Source of the DNA: JAWXBM01 sp034440115
GTDB taxonomy: Bacteria > Pseudomonadota > Gammaproteobacteria > Xanthomonadales > SZUA-36
Direction: 5' to 3'
Assembly (NCBI GenBank): GCA_034440115.1
Contig: JAWXBM010000042.1
Coordinates: 34,928-98,927 of the forward strand
DNA length: 64,000 bases
Below, one piece after another: positions 34,634-44,720 of this stretch (position 1 is its first letter; each line of letters opens with the position of its first letter). The notes below the pieces were generated by a model that saw only the letters and a list, made by a program, of their open reading frames with translations, searched no databases and had not been told where the DNA came from. The position numbers were made by a program, and so were the translations under genes.

Positions 34634-36049
34634 ATGCAAATCCATCCATTCGCCAAGCCAGTAGCTCTGGCGTTGTCGCTGCTCCTGTTGGCAGCACCAT
34701 TAAGTTGGGCGCAGGAAATGGCCCCCACACCACTCGATCCGGCCAAACAGAAACCCGCACCTGCAAAACCCACCCCGCTGACGTCAGCAGAGGTCACGCA
34801 GCAACAGAAGTTGGCCATTGATGCCTACGAGGCCGGTGAGTACCTGAAGTTCGTTCAAGCCACCATGCGCCTGCGCAATGCGCGACCCTATGAGCCACAG
34901 TATATGGTTGGAATGGTGGTAGGTGGCGCGCTGGTCGGAAGGCAAAAAACCGCATACAGCTACATGCACATCATGCAACAACAGGGTTTGAGCTATGACT
35001 TCAATCAAACCGCCGACACGGAAAGTATTCGTGGTAGTGAAGTGTATGACTACCTTAACAATTTGTTGATCAAAGCGGCTGAGCCATCTGGGATGGGTAA
35101 AACCCTATTTGACCTGCCAAAAGCCAACCATTACCCGGAAGCTTTGGTATGGGACGCCAGCGCGGATCGATTTCTGGTCGGCACTTTGGAAGGCGGGAAT
35201 GTTCTGGCGATTAGCCTGGATGGCAAGGTCAGCAAGTTGCTGAGTGCCAACAAGAAGAATGGGCTGCGGGCTATCTATGGTTTGGCGGTGGACGCGGAAC
35301 GCAAGCGCTTATGGGTCAGCACTTCGGCTATCGCCGCTTTTGGCAAATTGGCTGAAGCAGAGTTCGGTAAAACGGCCTTGCTTGAATTCAACCTGGAAAC
35401 CCTTGAATTGCTCAATCGTTTTGAGCCGCCTGCTGATCAGTTTCCGCATTTGCTGGGTTCACTGGGGCTGACTCCGAATGGCGATGTCTTCGTGTTGGAC
35501 AGAGCGCTGCCGCAGTTGTTCGTAAAGCCTGCTGAGAGCGACACGCTGCAACTGTACATGCAGAATTTTGAACTCACCGGGTTGCGTGATCTGACCCTCT
35601 CAGATGATGGCAAGCGACTTTACCTGGCGGATGCAGCGCTGGGTATCATGGTGGTTGATCTGGAGCTGAATGCGGGTGGTATGCTGGCTGGCCCCGAGAC
35701 GCTCAATCTCGGTGGCATTTCCGGGATTGATTACGCGGACGGCAGACTGTATGTGCTGCAAAACGGCATTGCGCCACAGCGTTTGCAACGACTGGATCTG
35801 GATGAAAACCGCACTGCTGCCGTGAACATATTGCCTTTGGCCAGTTCACTGGAGCCATTCGACTTTCCATCTTTTGCCCGAGTCCGGGGTGAAGACGTGT
35901 ACTACTTTGCGGGTAGCAATCTGCAAGGTGAACGTGCAGACAAGTTCATGCCGGTCATCATGAGTACGCCGACGGAACCTCTGGAGGGCGAGTTGACGCC
36001 TGAACAGCGCTATATCGAGGAAATGAACCTCAAAGGCGTGAAAGAATGA
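34634..36049 (+). CDS. Exported protein with beta-propeller-like repeats, function unknown
   Basis: 471 residues. A signal peptide (LLLLAAPLSWAQ) is followed by a Pro/Lys-rich linker, a helical region (about 50-160) and a C-terminal half with repeated strand patterns. These (FLVGTLEGGNVLAISLDG, LWVSTSAIA, VFVLDRALP, LYLADAALGIMVVDL) suggest an NHL/SMP-30-like propeller. No catalytic residues are evident. It stands alone between the divergent NUDIX gene and the convergent exonuclease gene. Confidence 0.72.
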   Translation: MQIHPFAKPVALALSLLLLAAPLSWAQEMAPTPLDPAKQKPAPAKPTPLTSAEVTQQQKLAIDAYEAGEYLKFVQATMRLRNARPYEPQYMVGMVVGGALVGRQKTAYSYMHIMQQQGLSYDFNQTADTESIRGSEVYDYLNNLLIKAAEPSGMGKTLFDLPKANHYPEALVWDASADRFLVGTLEGGNVLAISLDGKVSKLLSANKKNGLRAIYGLAVDAERKRLWVSTSAIAAFGKLAEAEFGKTALLEFNLETLELLNRFEPPADQFPHLLGSLGLTPNGDVFVLDRALPQLFVKPAESDTLQLYMQNFELTGLRDLTLSDDGKRLYLADAALGIMVVDLELNAGGMLAGPETLNLGGISGIDYADGRLYVLQNGIAPQRLQRLDLDENRTAAVNILPLASSLEPFDFPSFARVRGEDVYYFAGSNLQGERADKFMPVIMSTPTEPLEGELTPEQRYIEEMNLKGVKE

Positions 36050-36066
36050 GGTGGTTGCCCATTCGT

Positions 36067-36951
36067 TCAGGCCCGCAAGCAGCGCTGGCGTAACATGCCG
36101 CCGAATTGCAGTTCATCGAACAAGCGGTTTAGCCTGGCGGTGTCCACCGCGCCCCGAGCAATATCAGGCGAAGCCAGCGCAGATGCCACATCGCGGCAGA
36201 TCAGTGTGAGCTGTCTGGCCAATTCTGCTGCTGGGCGGTGATCCTGTAGTTTCTTATGAATGGACTTGGCGCCACGCAGACTGAGAAAAGCCACTTCATC
36301 CAGCCGTTCATACATGCTGTCCATATCGCCGAAATGCGCCAGCAGTGCGGCGGCTGATTTGGGCCCAATACCGGGAACGCCGGGTATGTTGTCGACCGCA
36401 TCGCCGGTTAGTGCCAGATAATCTGCCATCTGTTCCGGCAACACGCCAAATTTCTGCAACAGTTGAGCAGTGCCCAATTTCTGGTTGCGGGAAAAGTCCC
36501 ACCAGCAATCGCCTGCGCTGATGAGTTGCGCCAGATCCTTGTCACTGCTGACTATGCACACCGGGTGTCCGCGATCGCGCCAATAGTCGGCCAGTGTGCC
36601 AATCACGTCGTCCGCCTCATAGCGCGGATCAGAGTAACAGGACAGACCCATGGATTGCGCCACGTCGCGCGCCCACTGAAACTGGCGTTTGAGATCTTCC
36701 GGTGCCGGCTCGCGATTGGCTTTGTATTCCGGATAGATTTCGTTGCGGTAACTGGAGCTTAGCGATTCATCAAAAGCGATAGCCATATGTTGCGCTGCAG
36801 TCTGCTCCAGCAGGCTGCAAAGAAAGCCGGAGAAGCCATACACCGCGTTGGTGGGCTCGCCCTGAGTGTTGGTGAATTCGTTTGGCATGGAAAACCAGGC
36901 ACGGAAGATATAAACACTGGCATCAACCAGATAGACTTGCGGCAGGCTCAT
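36067..36951 (-). CDS. xni: 5'-3' exonuclease, PolA N-terminal/Xni-like (flap endonuclease)
   Basis: 294 residues. It has LVDASVYIFRAWF at the start, YPEYKANREP, the metal cluster YEADDVIGTLA, SSDKDLAQL, and the helix-hairpin-helix GDAVDNIPGVPGIGPKSAAALL. This is the FEN-type nuclease fold of DNA polymerase I N-terminal domains and the free-standing ExoIX/Xni. No polymerase domain follows. The exact orthology to Xni is likely but not certain. Confidence 0.85.
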   Translation of the reverse strand: MSLPQVYLVDASVYIFRAWFSMPNEFTNTQGEPTNAVYGFSGFLCSLLEQTAAQHMAIAFDESLSSSYRNEIYPEYKANREPAPEDLKRQFQWARDVAQSMGLSCYSDPRYEADDVIGTLADYWRDRGHPVCIVSSDKDLAQLISAGDCWWDFSRNQKLGTAQLLQKFGVLPEQMADYLALTGDAVDNIPGVPGIGPKSAAALLAHFGDMDSMYERLDEVAFLSLRGAKSIHKKLQDHRPAAELARQLTLICRDVASALASPDIARGAVDTARLNRLFDELQFGGMLRQRCLRA

Positions 36952-36970
36952 AGCGCCGGATTATGGCAGA

Positions 36971-37582
36971 TCAGGCGATTAATTTCTGACCGAGCTCGAC
37001 CCGTTGCCGCAAAACACTGTTGCGCGGAAAGTGCGCCACCAGGAATTCCATCTGGTCAGCCAGGATGCGCTTGCCCTGCAGATAAATGTATTCGGCGTGG
37101 GTGGGCGTAAAGGGAATGGCCAGCAACTGCATTTCGGCCTGCTCCGGTGTACGTCCGGCCTTGTGGTTATTGCAGCGCTTGCACGCGGTTACTACATTGC
37201 TCCATTTGTCTCGCCCGCCCTGGCTCAGCGGTTTGACATGATCGCGCGACAGCAGGAAGTTGGGAAACTGCTCACCGCAATACAGGCAGAGCGACTGATC
37301 GCGACGAAACAAGGCTTTGTTGCTGAGTGGCGGTGTGTAGTTTGCCGCAAACAGTTTGGCGTGTGGGTGGTGGCCGATGCTGGCAATGATGGCATTCACT
37401 TCAATCTGGCTTTGCTGGCCGGAGATGGCGTTGATACCGCCGTGTATGCAATAAAGCTTTCGTCCCAGTGAATAGCTGACCTGGTCCAGCGATATCAGGC
37501 GCACCGCTTCCTGGTAGCCGATCCACTCCAGCGGCATACCGGATACATCTGTACGTAAAACCTGTTGCTGAAGGTCGTTCAT
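36971..37582 (-). CDS. HNH endonuclease-family protein
   Basis: About 203 residues. The C-terminal half has LCLYCGEQF, RDHVKPLSQGG, and ACKRCNNHKAGRTPEQA: an HNH site with two CxxC zinc pairs. The N-terminal half (about 1-75) has no recognised domain. Such stand-alone HNH proteins are widespread and conserved in proteobacteria, and their biological target is not known to me. It is 19 bases before the exonuclease gene on the same strand, so a joint DNA-processing role is plausible. Start could also be 37597. Confidence 0.82.
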   Translation of the reverse strand: MNDLQQQVLRTDVSGMPLEWIGYQEAVRLISLDQVSYSLGRKLYCIHGGINAISGQQSQIEVNAIIASIGHHPHAKLFAANYTPPLSNKALFRRDQSLCLYCGEQFPNFLLSRDHVKPLSQGGRDKWSNVVTACKRCNNHKAGRTPEQAEMQLLAIPFTPTHAEYIYLQGKRILADQMEFLVAHFPRNSVLRQRVELGQKLIA

Positions 37583-37616
37583 ATTTGCATTCTGCAACCC
37601 ATGACCAAATCAAACA

Positions 37617-37636
37617 GGACACAATATCTTGTGTCC
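37617..37636. promoter_or_regulatory. 20-bp perfect palindrome upstream of the HNH gene
   Basis: GGACACAA and TTGTGTCC are perfect inverse repeats around TATC, 34 bases upstream of the HNH gene start and 206 bases upstream of the protease gene. It could be an operator or a small hairpin. Confidence 0.5.
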
Positions 37637-37842
37637 GGAAATTGAGCTTGTCGGTATATATCCGGTTTCTGGTTAAATAGCAAGGTTTTGACTGCTGTTG
37701 GAGCCGGTTGTGAAGCACTCTTGATGCCGGCGATTGAACCCTGGTCCGTGGCGGCTGCTATCATCATTTTGTGCTTTCGAACCTTGAAGCTGATCACAGG
37801 TCATATAGCCACCAACCGTACTTGACACGTAAATAAAAATCC

Positions 37843-39195
37843 ATGATGAAAATAACTGCATTATCAGTTGTACTCTTTTCACTGCTGTTACCGTTAACCA
37901 GTCAGGCCACTTTGCCAGCCATGGTAGATGGCCAACCAATGCCTTCATTAGCCCCGGTGCTGGAGCGCGTAACGCCCTCGGTGGTCAATATATATACCCA
38001 GACCCGGGTGCGCATTAACAACCCGCTGATCAACGATCCGTTTTTCCGCCGCTTCTTCAACATACCCGACCAGCCGCGCGAACGCGTTTCCCAAAGCCTC
38101 GGTTCGGGGGTGATCGTCGATTCGGAAAAAGGCTATGTGCTGACCAATAACCATGTGATCTCGGGTGCCGATGAAATATCGGTAACGCTGGCCGACGGAC
38201 GCAGTTTTCAGGCTGAAGTGATCGGCACCGATCCGGATACGGATTTGGCCATGGTGCGAATTCCCGCAGAAAAACTACAGGGCTTACCCATGGCCGACTC
38301 CAATGAACTGCGCGTGGGTGATTTCGTGGTGGCGGTTGGCAACCCCTTTGGCCTCGGTCAAACGGTAACTTCCGGTATCGTCAGCGCGTTGGGCCGGGCC
38401 GGATTCCGTGGCCTGGAATTCCAGAATTTTATCCAAACGGACGCCTCCATCAACCCCGGCAACTCCGGCGGTGCGCTGGTGAATCTGCGCGGTGAACTGG
38501 TGGGCATTAACAGCGCCATTTTTACCCCCAGTGGTGGCAATATCGGCATCGGTTTTGCCATCCCAACGGCCATGGCCTCTTACGTAATGGAACAGTTGGC
38601 CGAGTTTGGTGAGGTACGCCGTGGCACCCTGGGTGTTTACGTGCAGGACCTCACGCCGGAACTGGCGGGCGCATTAAGCATAGAAAATACCAAGGGCGCG
38701 CTGGTAGCCGAAGTCATTAAGGGTTCTGCAGCGGACAAGGCTGGCCTGGAGGCAGGTGATGTGATAACCGCTGTGTCCAGTTACCCAGTGCACAACATGC
38801 AGGATTTCTATGTTGTTGAAGGTCAGTTGCCCATTGCCGAGAAAAAGTCATTGTCCTATTTGCGCAAGGGTAAATCGCGCTCGGCAAAAATCAGCGCTAC
38901 GGCTTTACCTGCACTGGACGGTGCGCAACTGGATAAGCGTTTGTCCGGCGCGGTGTTTGAAGAATTGCCGGCCAAAATGCGCGCCCAACAACTGCGAGGT
39001 GTGATCCTGTCTGAACTGGAACCGCAAAGCCGCCTGGCCCGCTCCGGCTTACGGCCCGGAGATATCGTGACTGGTGTCAATCAACAATCCATCCAGGGCG
39101 CAGGTGAGTTTGAAGAGCAGGTGAAGGCATCGCCTGGCCCGCTGCTGTTCCAGTTACGGCGCAAAGGTGAAGATTACGTGGCGCGTATTGATTGA
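37843..39195 (+). CDS. Do-type periplasmic serine protease, DegP/DegQ family
   Basis: 450 residues with signal peptide (LLLPLTSQA). The catalytic triad is His104 (TNNHVI), Asp134 (DTDLAMVRI) and Ser208 (GNSGGALVN). Two PDZ domains follow (about 255-345 and 370-450). It degrades or refolds damaged envelope proteins. The short Q-linker region is more DegQ-like than DegP-like. The next gene's ATG shares one base with its stop. Confidence 0.92.
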   Translation: MMKITALSVVLFSLLLPLTSQATLPAMVDGQPMPSLAPVLERVTPSVVNIYTQTRVRINNPLINDPFFRRFFNIPDQPRERVSQSLGSGVIVDSEKGYVLTNNHVISGADEISVTLADGRSFQAEVIGTDPDTDLAMVRIPAEKLQGLPMADSNELRVGDFVVAVGNPFGLGQTVTSGIVSALGRAGFRGLEFQNFIQTDASINPGNSGGALVNLRGELVGINSAIFTPSGGNIGIGFAIPTAMASYVMEQLAEFGEVRRGTLGVYVQDLTPELAGALSIENTKGALVAEVIKGSAADKAGLEAGDVITAVSSYPVHNMQDFYVVEGQLPIAEKKSLSYLRKGKSRSAKISATALPALDGAQLDKRLSGAVFEELPAKMRAQQLRGVILSELEPQSRLARSGLRPGDIVTGVNQQSIQGAGEFEEQVKASPGPLLFQLRRKGEDYVARID

Positions 39196-40472
39196 TGGTG
39201 ATGAGACAAACGGGCTGCACTGAAGTCACCCACAGCAATCACCGGGTGGTTATTCTGGGTGCGGGATTTGGTGGCCTGTTTGCTGCCCAGGGCCTGGCTC
39301 GTAGCAAAGCTGACCTCACCCTGGTTGACCGGCATAACTACCACCTGTTCCAACCCCTGCTATATCAGGTCGCTACCGCAGGACTCGCGCCTTCCGATGT
39401 GGCTTGGCCGATCCGCTCCATTCTCAGTCGGCAAAAAAACGCCATCGTATTGCTGGATGAGGTTCAAGGCATTGCAATTGACCGTCATGAAGTCCTGCTG
39501 AAATCCGGCAACCTGCCGTTCGACTATCTGGTTGTGGCAACGGGTTCTACACACTCCTATTTTGGCCACGAGGACTGGGCTGGAACGGCTCCCGGATTGA
39601 AGACCGTTGATGACGCCACGATGATACGTCGGCGCCTATTGACCGCCTTTGAACAGGCGGAAATGTCTATGGATGAAACCGAACGACAGCAACTGCTGCG
39701 CTTCGTGATTGTGGGAGGCGGGGCTACCGGAGTGGAGTTGGCTGGAACAATAGCAGAGCTGGCTCACCGAACCCTGGCCAGGGACTTCCGACGCATCGAT
39801 CCCAGGCAGGCCACAATCACGCTGGTTGAAGCCGGGCCAAGACTGTTGCCCTTTGTCAGTGAAAGCTCATCCGGCTATGCGCAGAAAGCTCTGCAACGAC
39901 TGGGTGTCGAAGTGCGTTTGGGCACCCCAGTCAGTCATTGCGATGCGAGTGGTGTCTTGATCGGCAGTGAATTTGTTGCCAGCCGAACAGTCATCTGGGC
40001 TGCTGGCGTGGCCGCATCCCCGGTAGCACACTGGCTGAATGCTGAATGCGACCGGGCTGGCCGGGTATTGGTCCAGCCCGATCTTTCCATTGCAGCCGAC
40101 CCCCATATTTTCGTGATTGGCGATGCGGCAGCAGTCAAAACTGAGACTGGTCAGTCTGTTCCGGGCATCGCTCCGGCCGCCAAACAGCAGGGACGCTATG
40201 TGGCCAAGCAGATTGCCCGAAAAATCGCCGGGAACAACACACAGGAAACTTTTCGCTACCGTCATGCTGGTTATATGGCCACTATTGGGCGCCGTTCGGC
40301 CGTGATTGAAATCAATTCCTTAAAAATCAGAGGTTGGTTAGCCTGGTGGATCTGGGGTGTCGCACACATCTATTTTCTGGTGGGGGTACCCAGCCCCATG
40401 GTGGTTTCGATACGTTGGCTATGGGAATACCTGACTTACCGGCGCGGCGCTCGTTTGATTACCGGCAAATAG
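39195..40472 (+). CDS. Type II NADH dehydrogenase-like FAD oxidoreductase
   Basis: About 425 residues. The FAD-binding VVILGAGFGGLFAAQGL motif, the NAD-binding FVIVGGGATGVELAG motif and HIFVIGDAAAVK are in NDH-2 order. C-terminal hydrophobic segments (WLAWWIWGVAHIYFLVG) anchor it to the inner membrane. It passes electrons from NADH to quinone without pumping protons. TGATG overlap with the protease gene indicates coupling; ATG at 39201 is an alternative. Confidence 0.9.
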   Translation: MVMRQTGCTEVTHSNHRVVILGAGFGGLFAAQGLARSKADLTLVDRHNYHLFQPLLYQVATAGLAPSDVAWPIRSILSRQKNAIVLLDEVQGIAIDRHEVLLKSGNLPFDYLVVATGSTHSYFGHEDWAGTAPGLKTVDDATMIRRRLLTAFEQAEMSMDETERQQLLRFVIVGGGATGVELAGTIAELAHRTLARDFRRIDPRQATITLVEAGPRLLPFVSESSSGYAQKALQRLGVEVRLGTPVSHCDASGVLIGSEFVASRTVIWAAGVAASPVAHWLNAECDRAGRVLVQPDLSIAADPHIFVIGDAAAVKTETGQSVPGIAPAAKQQGRYVAKQIARKIAGNNTQETFRYRHAGYMATIGRRSAVIEINSLKIRGWLAWWIWGVAHIYFLVGVPSPMVVSIRWLWEYLTYRRGARLITGK

Positions 40473-40615
40473 CAGCAGCCTGCAACAGCGACCATAACCG
40501 AAAAATCGCTTGTCGGTTGATCAAACTCATCAGTCATCGCAACGAAAACGGGTTTCGACGTAAACTAAGTCCTGAATAATCATCCACACGCGAGCCGAAA
40601 ACACCAGGAGTTGTT

Positions 40616-41995
40616 GTGCCCTACAAGATCATCAAAGGCAGTAAAGCCGATCAGTCCTCTGTCCCGCTCAAGCCCCTCTGTAGCGGCTCGTTCAAAGCAT
40701 GGCAGGCCAAAGCCAGCAAGCCACACCGGCAGTGGGTAGCAGCCGCGGGTTTCAAAGCGAATCCGGGGCAAGTTGTGAGGCTGCCGACGCCGCAAGGGCG
40801 AGTGAAGAAAGTTCTGTTTGGCAAACAGGTTGATGGTTATTTGTACCAGTTGGCTGCCATCTACAGCAGTTTGCCAGCCGGCACTTACCACCTGGATTGT
40901 GATTGGAGCGAGGCTGAACAGAAGCAAGCCCTGTTGGGTTGGGGCCTGGCGGCCTATCGCTTTGAACGGTATCGCAAGAGCAGCAAACCCCGTCCCAAAT
41001 TGTGCCTGCCTGCAGCAGTTGCTGCAGAAGTAAAGGCCCTGCTGGAGGCACAATGCCTGGTGCGTGACCTGGTGAATACGCCCACCGAAGACCTGGGGCC
41101 GGCAGAACTGGCCGCTGCGGTAGAAGCAGAAGCCGCAAAATTTGGCGCCACAACACGCCTGCTTAGCGGCGAAGAATTGTTAACGCAAAACTTTCCTGCC
41201 ATCCATGCGGTAGGCCGGGCCTCGCACCGTCCGCCCATGCTGGTGGAACTGGACTGGGGTGATGCCGACCAGCCCTTGTTGGCGCTGGTGGGTAAGGGTG
41301 TCTGTTTCGATACCGGCGGCCTGGATCTGAAGAATGCCTCCGGCATGGCCCTGATGAAAAAAGACATGGGTGGCGCTGCCCATGCGCTGGCCTTGGCCCG
41401 CCTGGTGATGCAGGCAAAGTTACCGGTGCGCCTTAAGTTGCTGATACCTGCAGTTGAGAATTCGGTTGCAGGCAACGCCTATCGTCCGGGTGATGTGATC
41501 CCGACCCGCAAGGGTATACAGGTTGAAATCGGCAATACCGATGCAGAAGGCCGCGTGGTGTTATCCGATGCTCTGGCCTATGCCAGCGAATCCAAGCCCG
41601 ATCTGATTGTGGATTTCGCCACGCTTACGGGTGCTGCCCGCGTGGCGCTGGGAACGGATTTGCCGGCGTTGTTCAGCAACAGCAAGGATCTGGCCCGGGT
41701 GATTCAGGATGTAGGTGACAGTTGCGAGGATCCGCTTTGGACCATGCCCTTGTATCGCCCTTATCGCGATCTGATCAAGAGCCCGATTGCCGACCTTAAT
41801 AACAATGGCAAGAGTCCCTACGGTGGTTGCATTACCGCTGCCTTGTTTCTCGAATATTTTGTGCCTGACAACACCGATTGGGTGCATCTGGACACCTTTT
41901 CCTGGAACCAATCGTCGCGCCCCGGCCGGCCTGAAGGCGGCGATGCAATGGGGCTCCGCACCATGTTCTGCTACCTGCAACGGCGTTATGCCTGA
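40616..41995 (+). CDS. M17-family leucyl aminopeptidase
   Basis: 459 residues. The two-metal site is marked by GKGVCFDTGGLDLK, MKKDMGGAA, and NTDAEGRVVLSDAL, with an N-terminal substrate-recruiting domain (about 1-160). It starts at GTG with AGGAG six bases upstream. Cytoplasmic aminopeptidase for general peptide turnover. It is a shorter, PepB-like form rather than classical PepA. Confidence 0.92.
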   Translation: MPYKIIKGSKADQSSVPLKPLCSGSFKAWQAKASKPHRQWVAAAGFKANPGQVVRLPTPQGRVKKVLFGKQVDGYLYQLAAIYSSLPAGTYHLDCDWSEAEQKQALLGWGLAAYRFERYRKSSKPRPKLCLPAAVAAEVKALLEAQCLVRDLVNTPTEDLGPAELAAAVEAEAAKFGATTRLLSGEELLTQNFPAIHAVGRASHRPPMLVELDWGDADQPLLALVGKGVCFDTGGLDLKNASGMALMKKDMGGAAHALALARLVMQAKLPVRLKLLIPAVENSVAGNAYRPGDVIPTRKGIQVEIGNTDAEGRVVLSDALAYASESKPDLIVDFATLTGAARVALGTDLPALFSNSKDLARVIQDVGDSCEDPLWTMPLYRPYRDLIKSPIADLNNNGKSPYGGCITAALFLEYFVPDNTDWVHLDTFSWNQSSRPGRPEGGDAMGLRTMFCYLQRRYA

Positions 41996-42016
41996 AGGAA
42001 ACAGAGGGCTTAACTG

Positions 42017-43198
42017 CTAGAGCAGCACGAAACCTGCCACGGCGGCTGCGCTGGTCACCGTGGCCAGTAACCCAATGTAGGAAACGCCTATCAGCGAAAA
42101 TTTCGCCAGGGTCAGCAACCAACGTTGTTGGTAGACTTTTTTCAGTGAAATCAGCAGGTACAGCGGTATCCAGACCAGAAATACAGCGTCGATCCAACCT
42201 GCAGCCCCGGTCCAGATGCCTTTTCCGGCTGGCTCCACCCAACCAGCTACGGCATCTGCCAGTATCATCAGGATAAACACCACAAACAGGAAAGCGTGGT
42301 TGTGCAGTGCATGAATCAAATGTTCTACGTAGTAATGGCCGGAAAAAAGATACCAGAACTTCAGCAATAGTGCGACCAGAGGTAGCATGATAAAGACTGC
42401 GATGGGTAGTACATCCATCACCTTGTCAACAATGATGTTCGGGTTGGCTTCAATTTCACGACCTTTTTTCGGTGATTCTTCGATCTCGTCATTGATCCAG
42501 TTATTGATGAAATCCGCTGCGCCCGGAACGATGAAGGGGTTGGTCTCGCGGTTCCAGGGTTCGCCGTTGATATTGATGGTGTCTTCTTCAACAGCATTTT
42601 TTTCATCTGTTGCCAAACCCGGGTCAACGGCTGATAAACTTTCCTGCACTTTTCCACTGATTTCAGCCGCTTCTTCTGCAGTCATTTCACCCGCTTTCAC
42701 CGCTTCTTCCAGGCCTTTATCAACCTGTACCGAAGCGATATCGTTGCCAAACTGGAAAGCCTGGCCATCGCTGTTGTTGCCAATGGCGCTGCTGGCCAGC
42801 ATGGCGGCAATCAGGAAAAAGGCCATGCTGGCAAAAATATACAGGCGCAGCGGTGGTGTGTAGCGAAAACGCCGACCGTCCAGATAGTCACGTGTCAGCT
42901 TTCCAGGGTGAAACAAAAGTGGTTTCATGGTGCGGGCGAAACGTGAATCAAAATCGAGAAAATCAGCCAGCAATTCGCGCAGCAGCACGGGAAAAAACCG
43001 CATAAGATTTTTATCGGGCTGACCGCAGTAATGACAAAATGGCCCGGCCAGAGGGGTGCCGCAATTCAAGCAGGCGGGTGAACCTGCCAGCCGTCTGGCA
43101 GGAATCGTCAACGCTTTTGAAGCTGCCGTTGTCACTTTGGTGTTGGCAGCGATAATCTTGTTGCTGTCAGTGAAAGCTTGGTCCAAGTTCTCGGTCAT
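42017..43198 (-). CDS. DUF3667-type membrane protein with N-terminal zinc ribbon
   Basis: 393 residues. A zinc ribbon (CLNCG...FCHYCGQ, about 44-60) is followed by FLDFDSRFARTMKPLLFHPGK and RRFRYTPPLRLYIF, the signature of DUF3667. About five membrane helices (near 120, 265, 305, 335, 370) flank a large acidic soluble insert (about 145-245). Function unknown. It sits alone between convergent M17 and divergent MATE genes. Confidence 0.8.
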   Translation of the reverse strand: MTENLDQAFTDSNKIIAANTKVTTAASKALTIPARRLAGSPACLNCGTPLAGPFCHYCGQPDKNLMRFFPVLLRELLADFLDFDSRFARTMKPLLFHPGKLTRDYLDGRRFRYTPPLRLYIFASMAFFLIAAMLASSAIGNNSDGQAFQFGNDIASVQVDKGLEEAVKAGEMTAEEAAEISGKVQESLSAVDPGLATDEKNAVEEDTININGEPWNRETNPFIVPGAADFINNWINDEIEESPKKGREIEANPNIIVDKVMDVLPIAVFIMLPLVALLLKFWYLFSGHYYVEHLIHALHNHAFLFVVFILMILADAVAGWVEPAGKGIWTGAAGWIDAVFLVWIPLYLLISLKKVYQQRWLLTLAKFSLIGVSYIGLLATVTSAAAVAGFVLL

Positions 43199-43257
43199 CC
43201 TTTATTATCCTGCTACCGGATTCAAACGCTGATTTCTGCCTGCAAGCCTGCGCTACA

Positions 43258-44685
43258 ATGCCCAGCTACAAGGGTATTGGTGTGCCGGAAATCCAGATGA
43301 GCAGTATATCGAATCAACAGCGCTATCTGGCGGCGGCGCGACATCTGGCTGAGGTCCGGCGGACCCTGCAACTGTCCCTGCCGGTTGTGATTGGTCAGGT
43401 CGCGGTGTACAGCATGAGCTTTGTTGATACCGTCATGGCAGGTCGCTTGCCTGATCGGCAACTGGCGCTGGCAGGCCTGGGTATTGGCGGCGCCATGTGG
43501 TCGGCCTTCATGGTTTTTACCATCGGTTTGCTGATGGCAGTGCAGCCCAGTGTGGCGCAACTGGATGGTGCTGGGCGGCATCCGGAAGCCGCCGACGTGA
43601 CTCGCCAGGCTTATTGGATTGCCCTCTTCGCGGCATTGCCGTTCTGGGCTGCCTGCTATTTCAGCACGCCTTTGTTGCAACTTGCACAGGTTGATCCGCA
43701 GATCATTCCGGTAGCCGCAGGGTATTTGGGGGCTATTTCCTGGGGAGCGCCAGCCTTGTGTTTCGTTTTTCTGCTGCGTTTCTTTTCCGAAGGATCCGGC
43801 CACACCAAACCCACCATGTTTTACGGCGCGCTCGGAGCGTTGCTGAATATACCGCTGAATTACATTTTCATGTTCGGCAAGTTCGGAATGCCTGCGCTGG
43901 GTACGGTGGGTTGTGGCTATGCCACTGCCATTGTCATCTGGTTGCAGCTGTTCCTGCTGGTGCTTTACATACAAACCCACCGGCATTACCGGCCATTTGA
44001 GTTGTTCAGTCATATCGCCTTGCCGCATTGGGAGGTCATGCGTGACTTGTTGAAGCTGGGCTTGCCCATAGCGGTGGCCATTTCGCTGGAATCGGGCCTG
44101 TTTGTGGCCGCTGCCCTGTTGGTCGGCCAATTGGGACCACTGCCCGCAGCGGCACACCTGATTGCAATCAATTTTTCCGCCCTGTTGTTCATGGTGCCTT
44201 TAGGTATGGGTAGCGCGGTAACGGTTCGGGTTGGCAATGCCATGGGCCGTGGCGACCTGCAGGGTGCACGCTACGTTGGGATTATTGGCATGCTGATCGT
44301 GGTTTGTGGACAGTGCTGCAATATGGTACTGATGCTGGTTTTCCCGGAGTACATCGTTGGTCTGTATACGGACGATGTTGCCGTGGCTGCCCTGGCAGTC
44401 AGCCTGTTGTTTTATGCCGGCATTTTCCAACTGCCGGACGGGCTGCAGATTTGTGCCACCGGTGCCTTGCGTGGCTTGAAAGACACGCGTGTTCCCATGA
44501 TTTTCAACCTGATTGCTTATTGGGCCATAGGCCTGACCCTGGGCTATTACCTTACGTTCCATCAGCAACTCGGTCCTGCAGGGATGTGGATCGGCATGAT
44601 TGCCGGCCTCACCGTTGGTGGCAGTTTGATGGTGGCGCGCTTCCTGTTGATAACCAAGCGCATGCTGGCGGTGCGTTCGGTTTAA
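43258..44685 (+). CDS. MATE-family efflux transporter (NorM-like)
   Basis: 475 residues with 12 helices. SLPVVIGQVAVYSMSFVDTVMAGRL in helix 1 and the matching second half, plus GMGSAVTVRVGNAMGRGD, are MATE signatures. These pumps export cationic drugs and metabolites against Na+ or H+. An ATG at 43297 may be the true start, removing 13 residues. It is convergent with pspC. Confidence 0.92.
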   Translation: MPSYKGIGVPEIQMSSISNQQRYLAAARHLAEVRRTLQLSLPVVIGQVAVYSMSFVDTVMAGRLPDRQLALAGLGIGGAMWSAFMVFTIGLLMAVQPSVAQLDGAGRHPEAADVTRQAYWIALFAALPFWAACYFSTPLLQLAQVDPQIIPVAAGYLGAISWGAPALCFVFLLRFFSEGSGHTKPTMFYGALGALLNIPLNYIFMFGKFGMPALGTVGCGYATAIVIWLQLFLLVLYIQTHRHYRPFELFSHIALPHWEVMRDLLKLGLPIAVAISLESGLFVAAALLVGQLGPLPAAAHLIAINFSALLFMVPLGMGSAVTVRVGNAMGRGDLQGARYVGIIGMLIVVCGQCCNMVLMLVFPEYIVGLYTDDVAVAALAVSLLFYAGIFQLPDGLQICATGALRGLKDTRVPMIFNLIAYWAIGLTLGYYLTFHQQLGPAGMWIGMIAGLTVGGSLMVARFLLITKRMLAVRSV

Positions 44686-44720
44686 GACCAATGAAACGCC
44701 AGCGCTGTCAATGCTCACCT

